A DNA stretch of 9,686 nucleotides from contig JBBSNM010000094.1 of NCBI GenBank assembly GCA_038232655.1, positions 1-9,686 on the forward strand. The letters are read 5' to 3'. Each line of letters opens with the position of its first letter. Position 1 is the stretch's first letter. The notes beneath the pieces are model-generated. The model was not told the DNA's origin. It saw nothing but the letters and a program-made list of their open reading frames with translations, and did not search any database. Both the position numbers and the translations under genes were made by a program. Shown one piece after another: positions 1 to 5,423 of this stretch. The DNA comes from JACCVL01 sp038232655. GTDB taxonomy: Bacteria > Actinomycetota > Actinomycetes > Propionibacteriales > Nocardioidaceae.

Positions 1-102
1 GCCCGCGAGGCCGGCCTCGAACAGGCCCGCCTCCGACGCCTTGCCAAGCACCGAGCACAACGAGAAGATACGACCACACCGGGACCCGCCGATGTTGTTT
101 GA
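1..102 (+). CDS. C-terminal tail of an unidentified protein, cut by the window edge; possible transposase
   Basis: Frame 1 is open from the first base to a TGA at 100-102, giving 33 residues. The first two thirds are rich in Arg, Ala, Leu and Gln (a likely basic helix with the core RLRRLAKHRAQRE), followed by a Thr/Pro-rich tail. I do not recognise the family. The idea that it is the end of a transposase rests only on context: about 40 bases further on the sequence changes abruptly into a dimethylargininase gene that has lost its C-terminal half. It could equally be the end of any neighbouring gene brought next to it by a rearrangement. The start lies outside the window. Confidence 0.3.
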   Translation, partial: AREAGLEQARLRRLAKHRAQREDTTTPGPADVV

Positions 103-143
103 TTCGCCGCAGATCTCTATCGCGAACTCAGAAACACCTCAGT
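1..143 (+). mobile_element. Possible right end of an insertion element truncating the dimethylargininase gene
   Basis: The dimethylargininase homology on the minus strand stops at about 143-146. From there to 102 the DNA is noncoding and noticeably less GC-rich than the rest of the window. Read from the gene into this segment, the boundary starts TGAGGTGTTTCTGAG, so the presumed element would end in CA on the plus strand. TG...CA ends are known from several IS families. Only one end is in the window, so neither the inverted-repeat partner nor a target duplication can be seen. The family is not identified. A deletion or rearrangement junction is the alternative. Confidence 0.3.
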
Positions 144-628
144 ACGCCGAGCTCGAGGGCCAGCCCCTTCAACCCCAGCTCGTCGCTGCGCGGGCCGTAG
201 CCGGCCAGCAGTGCGTCGCCGAAGGGGAACATGTCCCCTGCCTCGAGGTGCCCCCCGACACCGTCACGGCCGACCCAGGACGCTGCGAACCCGAGGTCGG
301 CGAACCACGGTGCGGACGACCGCTGCTCCATCCGCCGCTCGGGGTGGCGCATGTGCGAGAGCACGACCCGCGGCTGCCCATGCACGGTCGCAGCCAGCCC
401 GAGGTTCATCGCGTAGACCATGTCCGGTGCGTCGGCGCGCTGGGCCAGCACCTCGACGGAGGCACCCAGCCGCTCCAGGGTGGTGACCATCTCGTCCCAC
501 TGCTCGGCGGCGCGGACCGGATCGGGCTGGTCGGCGACGTCCATGAACGGGTTGATCTCGTAGGCGACCCGGAAGTTGTCGGGTCGCACGGCGCCGTAAC
601 GATGTCCCCAACCCAGCACCTGCCCCAT
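128..628 (-). pseudogene. Dimethylargininase/amidinotransferase family protein, 3'-truncated
   Basis: The product resembles the N-terminal half of the bacterial dimethylargininase (DDAH)/amidinotransferase group, which releases citrulline from methylated or related arginine derivatives. Visible family segments are YEINPFMD (residues 23-30), a long helix 38-55, PDMVYAMNLGLA (68-79), MRHPERRMEQ (93-102) and LEAGDMFPFG (128-137), followed by LAGYGPRSDE. Whole proteins of this group are about 260-290 residues and carry the catalytic His and Cys in the C-terminal half; here the frame leaves the family after LALELGV (about residue 161) and stops at 166 residues. Both catalytic residues are therefore missing and the product should be inactive. 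The start is well supported: AGGAGG at 635-640 lies 6 nt before the ATG at 628. The gene is divergent from the GntR regulator, which may once have controlled it. Confidence 0.75.
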
Positions 629-650
629 TTCCTGCCTCCTCTCTGTTTTC

Positions 651-656
651 AGTATG
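651..656 (-). promoter_or_regulatory. Possible -10 element for the truncated dimethylargininase gene
   Basis: On the minus strand CATACT (4 of 6 matches to TATAAT, counting position) lies about 22 bases before the ATG and upstream of the AGGAGG ribosome-binding site. The GATTGTCGGACAATC palindrome lies directly upstream, where the spacer and -35 would be, a good place for repression. No convincing -35 is visible, so the call is tentative. Confidence 0.3.
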
Positions 657-662
657 TTGCCG

Positions 663-677
663 GATTGTCGGACAATC
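663..677. promoter_or_regulatory. GntR/FadR-type operator palindrome
   Basis: GATTGTCGGACAATC is a perfect inverted repeat: a 6-bp arm, a 3-bp centre and a 6-bp arm. Its core TTGT-CGG-ACAA fits the TNGT-N(0-3)-ACNA pattern known for FadR-subfamily GntR regulators. It lies in the divergent region between the dimethylargininase remnant and the FCD-type GntR gene at 749-1408, so autoregulation plus control of the divergent gene is the simplest reading. The sequence is seen directly; the binding partner is inferred. Confidence 0.65.
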
Positions 678-748
678 TGACTGTGGGACCATGATGCAGG
701 ACCAGGGCGTCCGGGACAACCACTCAGCCGACCGGCAGGGGACTACGC

Positions 749-1408
749 GTGTACGACTCGCTCACGCTCGAACACTCGTCAACGGTCGAGCGGGCCGCCG
801 AGGAGCTGCGGCGTGCGATGTTCGCCGGCGAGCTGGAGCCCGGCACTCCCCTGCGCGAAGTCGGTCTCGCCGACTCGCTCGGCGTGGCCCGCAGCACCGT
901 CCGCGAGGCGCTGGGGCTGCTGATCGCCGAGGGGCTGGTCATCCGCGTCCCCAACCGCGGGGTCGCCGTGGCCGCCCTCGACCCCGCGGCGCTCAGCGAC
1001 GTCTTCCGGGCGCGGACCGTGCTGGAGGAGGCTGGCGCACGCGCCTGGGCGGGGGCGCCGGAGGACCTGCGGTCGGCGTTGCGCGCCAGCGTCGACGACT
1101 ATGCGCGGCTGGGCGGCGCGGGCGCCGACCCGCAGCAACTCACCCGCGCCCACATCGAGGTGCACCGGGCGATCGCCGCCCTCACCGGCAGCGAGCGGCT
1201 GCTCGCGCTGGTCGACGCGCTGCACGGCGAGATCCGGCTGACGCTGGGCCATGTCGACCGGGTCCGCGGCAACGTACGCGAACAGGTGGCCGCCCACCGT
1301 GGGCTGCTGGAACTGCTGGAGCGGGACCGGACCGAGGAGGTCGTGCAGGCGTTGCGCGAGCATCTCGGTGGGGCGGAGACGTCCCTGGGCGCAGCGCTAC
1401 GTCGTTGA
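749..1408 (+). CDS. GntR family transcriptional regulator, FadR/FCD subfamily
   Basis: The 219-residue protein has a winged helix-turn-helix at about residues 10-75 (recognition region LGVARSTVREALGLLIAEGLV, written LGVARST then VREALGLL, followed by wing residues PNRGVAV). An all-helical FCD effector domain spans about 80-210. FCD domains often bind a metal through an acidic residue and three His; here H139, H183 and H205 fall in the expected helices, with H135 where Asp or Asn is usual. The GTG start at 749 is chosen because an AGGGGA-like ribosome site (about 737-742) lies 7 nt upstream and the domain begins soon after. The ligand is unknown; FCD regulators usually sense small carboxylates or amino-acid-derived compounds. 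The divergent gene suggests an arginine-related compound, but that gene is broken. A gap of only 22 bp precedes the holin-like gene, so co-transcription is likely. Confidence 0.9.
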   Translation: MYDSLTLEHSSTVERAAEELRRAMFAGELEPGTPLREVGLADSLGVARSTVREALGLLIAEGLVIRVPNRGVAVAALDPAALSDVFRARTVLEEAGARAWAGAPEDLRSALRASVDDYARLGGAGADPQQLTRAHIEVHRAIAALTGSERLLALVDALHGEIRLTLGHVDRVRGNVREQVAAHRGLLELLERDRTEEVVQALREHLGGAETSLGAALRR

Positions 1409-1430
1409 GCGGCTCACCGGCTCTGCCACC

Positions 1431-1811
1431 ATGGGAGGCGTGCAACGCGTACTCGTAACCCTCATCGCCAACGCGGTGGCCCTGGCGGTCGCCGCCGCCC
1501 TGTTCGACGGCATCCGGGTCGGCGGAGTGGGCACCGGCGAGCAGATCGTCACGCTGTTGCTGGTCGGCGCAGTGCTGGGGATCGTCAACGCGATCGTCAG
1601 CCCGGTCGTCAAGCTGCTGTCCCTGCCGCTGATCATCCTCACCCTCGGCCTGTTCCTGCTGGTGGTCAACGCCGCGATGCTGCGGCTAGCCACCGAGGTC
1701 GCCGGTGTGTTCGATGTGCGGTTCGTGGTCGACGGCTTCTGGAACTACGTCGGCGGTGCGCTGGTCATCGCCCTGGTGGGCATGGCGGTCAGCTCAGTGC
1801 TCGATGACTGA
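1431..1811 (+). CDS. Phage holin family 4 (PF04020-like) small membrane protein
   Basis: The 126-residue protein is almost entirely hydrophobic, with four predicted membrane segments at about residues 7-24, 38-54, 62-84 and 104-122. The central SPVVKLLSLPLIILTLGLF pattern, with NAI before it and VVNA after it, is typical of the family named mycobacteriophage holin / phage_holin_4_2. Despite the name, chromosomal members are widespread in bacteria and their role is unknown; no lysin or phage gene is nearby, so a lytic role is unlikely. The ATG at 1431 fits the family N-terminus; GTG at 1440 is an alternative. The frame stays open further upstream, but that part lies inside the GntR gene and does not look like this protein. 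Its last codons overlap the phosphatase start by 8 bp, implying translational coupling. Confidence 0.85.
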   Translation: MGGVQRVLVTLIANAVALAVAAALFDGIRVGGVGTGEQIVTLLLVGAVLGIVNAIVSPVVKLLSLPLIILTLGLFLLVVNAAMLRLATEVAGVFDVRFVVDGFWNYVGGALVIALVGMAVSSVLDD

Positions 1812-2286
1812 CGTCGCGGTCGCCCTGGTCTGCCTGGGCAACATCTGCCGCTCACCGACTGCGCAGGTGGTGCTCGAGCATGAGCTGGCCGCCGCGGGCC
1901 TCTCCGGGGCGATCACCGTGACCTCCGCCGGCACTGGTGACTGGCATGTCGGCGACCCCATGGACGAACGGGCCGCCGCCGCGCTGCGGGCCGCCGACTA
2001 CGACCCCGGCGGTCATCGCGCCCAGCAGGTCGACGCCACCTGCTTCGACCGCTTCGACCTGCTGCTGGCGATGGACTCGACCAACCTCGCCGACCTGCGG
2101 GCGATGGCTCCCGACGAGGCCGCCCGCTCGCGGGTGGCTCTCTACCGGTCTTTCGACCCGGCCGCCGGGCCGGGCGACACCGACGTGCCCGACCCGTGGT
2201 TCGGCGGCAGCGACGGCTTCGACGAGGTGCTGGCGATCGTGCAGCGCACGTCGGGCGCGCTCGTGCAGGCACTGGCCGGACACTGA
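1804..2286 (+). CDS. Low-molecular-weight protein tyrosine phosphatase
   Basis: The 160-residue cytoplasmic enzyme begins almost at once with the LMW-PTP P-loop VCLGNICRSP: nucleophile C10, R16 and S17 in the C-X5-R-S motif. The general-acid loop DPWFGG places the catalytic Asp at residue 130, matching the family's DPYYGG or DPWGG. Length and motif spacing are normal, so the enzyme should be active on phosphotyrosine or on small phosphomonoesters. The ATG at 1804 overlaps the holin-like gene's end (ATGACTGA). The fructosamine-kinase-like gene follows after 47 bp. Published work on that kinase family noted frequent linkage to LMW-PTP genes and phosphatase activity of LMW-PTPs on ketosamine phosphates, so a role in protein deglycation is a fair inference; a general tyrosine phosphatase role is the alternative. 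Confidence 0.93.
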   Translation: MTDVAVALVCLGNICRSPTAQVVLEHELAAAGLSGAITVTSAGTGDWHVGDPMDERAAAALRAADYDPGGHRAQQVDATCFDRFDLLLAMDSTNLADLRAMAPDEAARSRVALYRSFDPAAGPGDTDVPDPWFGGSDGFDEVLAIVQRTSGALVQALAGH

Positions 2287-2310
2287 CCCGGCGCTGACGC
2301 CATCGCCGGG
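2287..2310 (+). terminator. GC-rich hairpin just after the phosphatase stop, terminator-like
   Basis: CCCGGCG (2287-2293) and CGCCGGG (2304-2310) form a perfect 7-bp stem around a 10-nt loop. The hairpin starts at the base after the phosphatase TGA. There is no T-run, which is common in actinobacterial terminators but also weakens the call. It sits directly upstream of a -10-like hexamer for the next gene, so an operator role is also possible. Confidence 0.45.
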
Positions 2311-2320
2311 CCCGACCGCG

Positions 2321-2326
2321 TACGGT
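2321..2326 (+). promoter_or_regulatory. Possible -10 element giving a leaderless transcript for the kinase
   Basis: TACGGT matches the actinobacterial TANNNT -10 pattern and ends 7 nt before the ATG at 2334. That places the transcription start at or next to the A of the start codon, the usual layout of leaderless genes. No Shine-Dalgarno sequence is visible before the ATG, which agrees. No clear -35 was found. Confidence 0.45.
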
Positions 2327-2333
2327 GCTCGAC

Positions 2334-3224
2334 ATGGCACGGATGGGAACGGTCGCGGCGCGCGCCGAGCAGCTGCTCGGCCGGTCGGTGGTGGCCACGG
2401 TGGCGGTGCCGGGCGGCGATGTCTGCACCGCGACGAAAGCCCGGCTGTCGGACGGCTCGAGCGTGCTGGTCAAGAGCCGGCCGCACCCGCCGGCGGGTTT
2501 CTTCGCCGCCGAGGCGGCCGGGTTGCAGTGGATCGGCGCGGCGACCGACGACGGTGGCGTGGCGGTGCCGGCGGTACGAGCCGTCGCCGAAGACTGCCTC
2601 ATCATCGCCTGGGTCGAGCCCGGCCGGCCGTCGACGGACGCGGCCGAGCGGCTCGGTCGTGAACTGGCCGCCACCCATGACGCTGGCGCCGAGACCTTCG
2701 GTCACACCGGCGGCGGCACCAGCTGGATCGGCACCATGCCGCTGCCGCAGCAGCCGGCCGACAGCTGGACGGAGTTCTGGGCGACCGCGCGGGTCGAGCC
2801 GTACCTGCGGCTGGCCTGCGACCGGGGCGCCCTCGCGGACGCCGACGCCGACGCGGTGCACCGCGTGCTCGGCGGCATCGCCGAGCTGGCCGGCCCGGCC
2901 GAGCCGCCCGCCCGGGTGCACGGCGACCTGTGGTCGGGCAACGTGGTGTGGTCGGCGGAGGCCCGCGCGAACGTCGTCGACCCCGCCGCTCACGGTGGGC
3001 ACCGCGAGACCGACCTGGCGATGCTCGCGCTGTTCGGTCTGCCCCAGCTGGAACGCGTGCTGAGCGCCTACACCGAGGCCCACCCACTGGCCGACGGCTG
3101 GCGGGCCCGGGTGCCGCTGCACCAGCTGCACCCGCTGCTGGTGCATGCGGCGATGTTCGGCGGGTCGTACGGGCCGCGAGCGGGGGCCGCGGCCCGTGCC
3201 GCCCTCGAACCAGAGGCCGCCTGA
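2334..3224 (+). CDS. Fructosamine/ribulosamine-3-kinase family protein
   Basis: The 296-residue protein has the aminoglycoside-phosphotransferase-like kinase fold of the fructosamine kinase family. These enzymes phosphorylate the sugar moiety of glycated proteins or free ketosamines at carbon 3, making the adduct unstable and freeing the amine. Key features are VLVK (K47, nucleotide-binding Lys), E60 in the following helix, the catalytic loop VHGDLWSGN (H186, D188, N193) and the metal-binding segment VVDPAAHGGHRETDLAM (D206 onward), all intact. Length is normal for the family, so it is probably active. ATG at 2334 is preferred because a -10-like TACGGT sits 7 nt upstream; GTG at 2325 would fall inside that element. 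The LMW-PTP gene immediately upstream could remove the phosphate from related ketosamine phosphates. Which ketosamine is used cannot be read from the sequence; bacterial members often prefer ribulosamines or erythrulosamines. Confidence 0.9.
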   Translation: MARMGTVAARAEQLLGRSVVATVAVPGGDVCTATKARLSDGSSVLVKSRPHPPAGFFAAEAAGLQWIGAATDDGGVAVPAVRAVAEDCLIIAWVEPGRPSTDAAERLGRELAATHDAGAETFGHTGGGTSWIGTMPLPQQPADSWTEFWATARVEPYLRLACDRGALADADADAVHRVLGGIAELAGPAEPPARVHGDLWSGNVVWSAEARANVVDPAAHGGHRETDLAMLALFGLPQLERVLSAYTEAHPLADGWRARVPLHQLHPLLVHAAMFGGSYGPRAGAAARAALEPEAA

Positions 3225-3236
3225 CCGGCGGCGTTT

Positions 3237-3255
3237 CCTCAGCCTGGTCTCAGCC
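3237..3255 (+). promoter_or_regulatory. MprA-box-like direct repeat upstream of mprA
   Basis: Two 8-bp repeats, CCTCAGCC (3237-3244) and TCTCAGCC (3248-3255), are separated by TGG, giving 11-bp spacing so both face the same side of the helix. OmpR/PhoB-type regulators bind such tandem repeats. The 19-bp total length (8+3+8) agrees with the published description of the mycobacterial MprA box as two loosely conserved 8-bp direct repeats. The last CTCA begins exactly 27 bp before the mprA ATG, the same distance as before pepD. Autoregulation is inferred. Confidence 0.65.
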
Positions 3256-3263
3256 CCGGCTGG

Positions 3264-3269
3264 CAGGCT
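3264..3269 (+). promoter_or_regulatory. Possible weak -10 element for leaderless mprA
   Basis: CAGGCT lies 6 nt before the mprA ATG, at exactly the position taken by CATTAT before pepD. It is a poor match to TANNNT (A in place 2 and T in place 6 only), which would suit a promoter that depends on bound MprA. The evidence is mainly positional. Confidence 0.3.
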
Positions 3270-3275
3270 GGCGGG

Positions 3276-3965
3276 ATGCGCATCCTCGTGGTCGACGACG
3301 ACCGGGCGGTCCGCGACTCACTGCGTCGCTCGCTGCAGTTCAACGGCTACGACGTGGACACCGCGGCCGACGGGGCCGATGCCCTCGCCCGGGTGCCGGC
3401 TGTGCGACCCGACGCGATCGTGATGGACGTGATGATGCCCCGCCTCGACGGTCTGGAGGCGACCCGGGCACTGCGCTCGGCGGGCAACGACCTGCCGATC
3501 CTCGTGCTCACCGCGCGAGACGCCGTCGGTGACCGCGTCGACGGCCTGGACGCGGGTGCCGACGACTACCTCACCAAGCCGTTCGCGCTCGAGGAGCTGC
3601 TCGCCCGGCTGCGCGCCCTGCTGCGCCGGGCGGCGCGCACCGCCGAGGACGACGGTGACACGGTGCTGAGCTTCAGCGACCTAACCCTCGACGTCGCCAC
3701 CCGCGACGTACGCCGCGGCGACCGCCCGCTGGCGCTGACCCGGACCGAGTGGACGCTGCTCGAGCTGTTCCTGCGACGGCCGCGGCGAGTGCTGGAGCGG
3801 GCGTTCATCCTCGAGGAGGTATGGGGCTACGACTTCCCGACCACGGCGAACTCGCTGGAGGTCTACGTCGGCTACCTGCGCCGCAAGACCGAGGCCGAGG
3901 GTGAGCCCCGGCTGCTGCACACCGTCCGCGGCGTCGGCTACGTGCTGCGGGACACCCCGCCGTGA
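3276..3965 (+). CDS. mprA: MprA-like OmpR-family response regulator
   Basis: The 229-residue protein has an N-terminal receiver (residues 1-115) and a C-terminal OmpR/PhoB winged helix (about 130-226). The acidic pocket DDD (7-9), phospho-acceptor D51 in VMDVMMPRLDGLE, T79 in VLTARD and K101 in LTKPFALEELLARLRALLRR are all present. The DNA-binding part ends RKTEAEGEPRLLHTVRGVGYVL. Similarity to mycobacterial MprA, as I recall it, extends along the whole protein, and the gene is followed by an mprB-like kinase and a pepD-like protease as in mycobacteria, so I use the symbol. MprA mediates envelope-stress and persistence responses there. The stop overlaps the kinase start by 4 bp (GTGA). CTCAG repeats upstream suggest autoregulation. 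The transcript is probably leaderless, since no strong ribosome site precedes the ATG. Confidence 0.93.
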   Translation: MRILVVDDDRAVRDSLRRSLQFNGYDVDTAADGADALARVPAVRPDAIVMDVMMPRLDGLEATRALRSAGNDLPILVLTARDAVGDRVDGLDAGADDYLTKPFALEELLARLRALLRRAARTAEDDGDTVLSFSDLTLDVATRDVRRGDRPLALTRTEWTLLELFLRRPRRVLERAFILEEVWGYDFPTTANSLEVYVGYLRRKTEAEGEPRLLHTVRGVGYVLRDTPP

Positions 3966-5365
3966 CCGTATCGTCGTCGTACGCGCGCTGGCCGGCCCTC
4001 GGGCGCGAGCGGCTGGCCAAGCACGTCACGCTGGCCTCGCGGGTCACCATCCTCACCTCGCTGGCGGTCGGTCTCACGCTGACCGTGGCCAGTGTCGCCG
4101 TCTACGTCACGCTGCGGATGGAGCTGGAGTCGTCGCTCGACGACTCGCTCGTCGAACGGGCGCAGGCGACGGCCGACACCCCGTTCCTGCAGTCGGCGCT
4201 CGACAGCAACATCCCGACCCAGCTGGTGACCGCCTCCGACGTGCGGCTGGCGGTGCTCAGCCCGACCGGCACCGCGCGCGGCGAGCTGCAGCTGGTCGAC
4301 GCGCTGTCGGCCAGCGAGCTCGCCGTCGCCCGCGGCGCCCAGCCGCGGTCGCTGCGCACGGTCGTGATCGACGGTGACAGATCGCGGCTGGTCGCCGTGC
4401 CCCAGCCCGGTGGCTCCGCCCTGGTGCTGGCGCAATCGATGGAGCCGACGTACGACTCGCTGGAGCGCCTCGCCGTGGTCGCCTGGACGATCGGGCTGGT
4501 CGGCGTGCTGCTGGCCGGGCTGGCCGGTTGGGGTGTCGCCACCAACGGGCTGCGGCCGGTGCGACGGCTCACCCGAGCCGCCGAGCACGTCGCGCGCACC
4601 GACGACCTCACACCGATCGCGAGCGCGGGCACCGGCAATGACGAGCTGGCCCGGCTCACCGCAGCGTTCAACGCGATGCTCGCCTCGCTCGCCGCGTCCC
4701 GCCGCCGCCAGATCCAGCTGGTCGCCGACGCCGGGCATGAGCTGCGCACGCCGCTCACCAGCCTGCGCACCAACCTGGAGCTGCTCGCGCAGGCAGAGGA
4801 GCACGGCGGGCTGCCCGACGACGCGCGCACCGAGCTGCTGGCTGACGTCGACGCGCAGATCGACGAGCTGAGCACGCTCGTCGGCGACCTGGTCGAGCTC
4901 GCCCGCGAGGAGCCGCTGGCCCAGGATCCGGAGGCCATCGACCTCGTGGACGTGGTGGAGGCGGCCGTGATCCGCGTCCGGCGGCGCGCCGGTGGGGTGC
5001 GCATCGAAACCGATCTGAGCCAGTGGCTGGTCGTCGGCGAACCCAGCCTGCTGGAGCGGGCGATCACGAACCTGCTGGACAACGCGGTGAAGTGGAGCCC
5101 GCCCGACGGGTTGGTCGAGGTGCGCCTGGCCGGCGGGGTGCTCACCGTGCGCGATCACGGCCCCGGGATCGCCTCCCACGACCTGCCGTACGTGTTCGAC
5201 CGCTTCTACCGCTCGGCCGAGGCGCGCAGCCTCAGCGGGTCCGGGCTGGGGCTTGCCATCGTCCGCCGGACCGCCGACCGGCACGGTGGTCAGGTGCTGG
5301 CCGGCAACGCCCCCGACGGCGGCGCCTTGCTGACGTTGCGGCTGCCGGGCAGCGGCGTGCATTGA
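3962..5365 (+). CDS. mprB: MprB-like sensor histidine kinase
   Basis: The 467-residue protein has a short cytoplasmic N-terminus, a membrane segment at about 26-50, an extracytoplasmic sensor region (about 51-165), a second membrane segment (about 169-192), a HAMP linker (193-245), a dimerisation helix with phospho-acceptor H259 in DAGHELRTPLTSLRTNLELL, and a C-terminal ATPase domain. The N-box is ITNLLDNAVKWSP (N370, N374), G1 is DHGPGI (398-403), the F-box is VFDRFYR (411-417) and G2 is GSGLGLAI (426-433). All catalytic elements are intact. The GTG start overlaps the regulator's stop by 4 bp, implying coupled translation. Its partner is MprA and, by analogy with mycobacteria, it senses envelope stress or misfolded extracytoplasmic proteins that PepD handles. 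The small sensor domain gives no direct clue to the ligand. Confidence 0.92.
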   Translation: MTVSSSYARWPALGRERLAKHVTLASRVTILTSLAVGLTLTVASVAVYVTLRMELESSLDDSLVERAQATADTPFLQSALDSNIPTQLVTASDVRLAVLSPTGTARGELQLVDALSASELAVARGAQPRSLRTVVIDGDRSRLVAVPQPGGSALVLAQSMEPTYDSLERLAVVAWTIGLVGVLLAGLAGWGVATNGLRPVRRLTRAAEHVARTDDLTPIASAGTGNDELARLTAAFNAMLASLAASRRRQIQLVADAGHELRTPLTSLRTNLELLAQAEEHGGLPDDARTELLADVDAQIDELSTLVGDLVELAREEPLAQDPEAIDLVDVVEAAVIRVRRRAGGVRIETDLSQWLVVGEPSLLERAITNLLDNAVKWSPPDGLVEVRLAGGVLTVRDHGPGIASHDLPYVFDRFYRSAEARSLSGSGLGLAIVRRTADRHGGQVLAGNAPDGGALLTLRLPGSGVH

Positions 5366-5373
5366 CAGCGGCG

Positions 5374-5403
5374 TCTCACGGGCGGCTCAGCCGCGTCTCA
5401 GGG
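5374..5403 (+). promoter_or_regulatory. Triple MprA-box-like direct repeat upstream of pepD
   Basis: Three 8-bp repeats, TCTCACGG (5374-5381), GCTCAGCC (5385-5392) and TCTCAGGG (5396-5403), are each separated by GCG, so CTCA recurs at 5375, 5386 and 5397 with an 11-bp period. The array occupies the gap between mprB and pepD and overlaps the expected -35 position, as for an OmpR-type activator contacting RNA polymerase. The last CTCA begins 27 bp before the ATG, exactly as at mprA. Binding by MprA is inferred from motif and context. Confidence 0.7.
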
Positions 5404-5411
5404 AACATGCG

Positions 5412-5417
5412 CATTAT
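5412..5417 (+). promoter_or_regulatory. Probable -10 element for leaderless pepD
   Basis: CATTAT (4 of 6 matches to TATAAT) ends 6 nt before the pepD ATG, inside an AT-rich patch (GCATTATTGC) that stands out in this GC-rich window. No Shine-Dalgarno sequence is present, so a leaderless transcript starting at the ATG is likely. The MprA-like repeats end 8 bp upstream. Confidence 0.5.
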
Positions 5418-5423
5418 TGCTCC

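Noticed and set aside
127..142. Two CTCAG repeats with 11-bp spacing (127 and 138) resembling the MprA-type repeats
   Set aside because: They lie at the presumed element/dimethylargininase junction with no promoter or start codon at the 27-bp distance seen for mprA and pepD; probably chance.
1402..1424. Short dyad (GAGC...GCTC) after the GntR stop as a terminator
   Set aside because: Only 4-5 bp of pairing and no T-run; the 22-bp gap and downstream coupling favour read-through.
1251..1430. A 60-residue upstream extension of the holin-like protein in the same open frame
   Set aside because: It lies within the coding sequence of the GntR regulator in another frame, shows no membrane character, and the family N-terminus fits the ATG at 1431.
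1431..1811. The holin-like gene as a sign of a prophage
   Set aside because: No integrase, lysin, capsid or tail gene is present, and this family is common as a chromosomal membrane protein.
3938..5362. A 474-codon open frame on the minus strand opposite the MprB-like kinase
   Set aside because: A shadow of the kinase: rich in Arg, Gly, Gln and His with no domain, and the plus-strand gene has every kinase motif.
5402..5406. GGAAC upstream of pepD, like the -35 of envelope-stress (SigE-type) promoters
   Set aside because: No CGTT-like -10 follows at 16-18 bp; that position is at or past the start codon. The CATTAT element with MprA-like repeats explains the region better.
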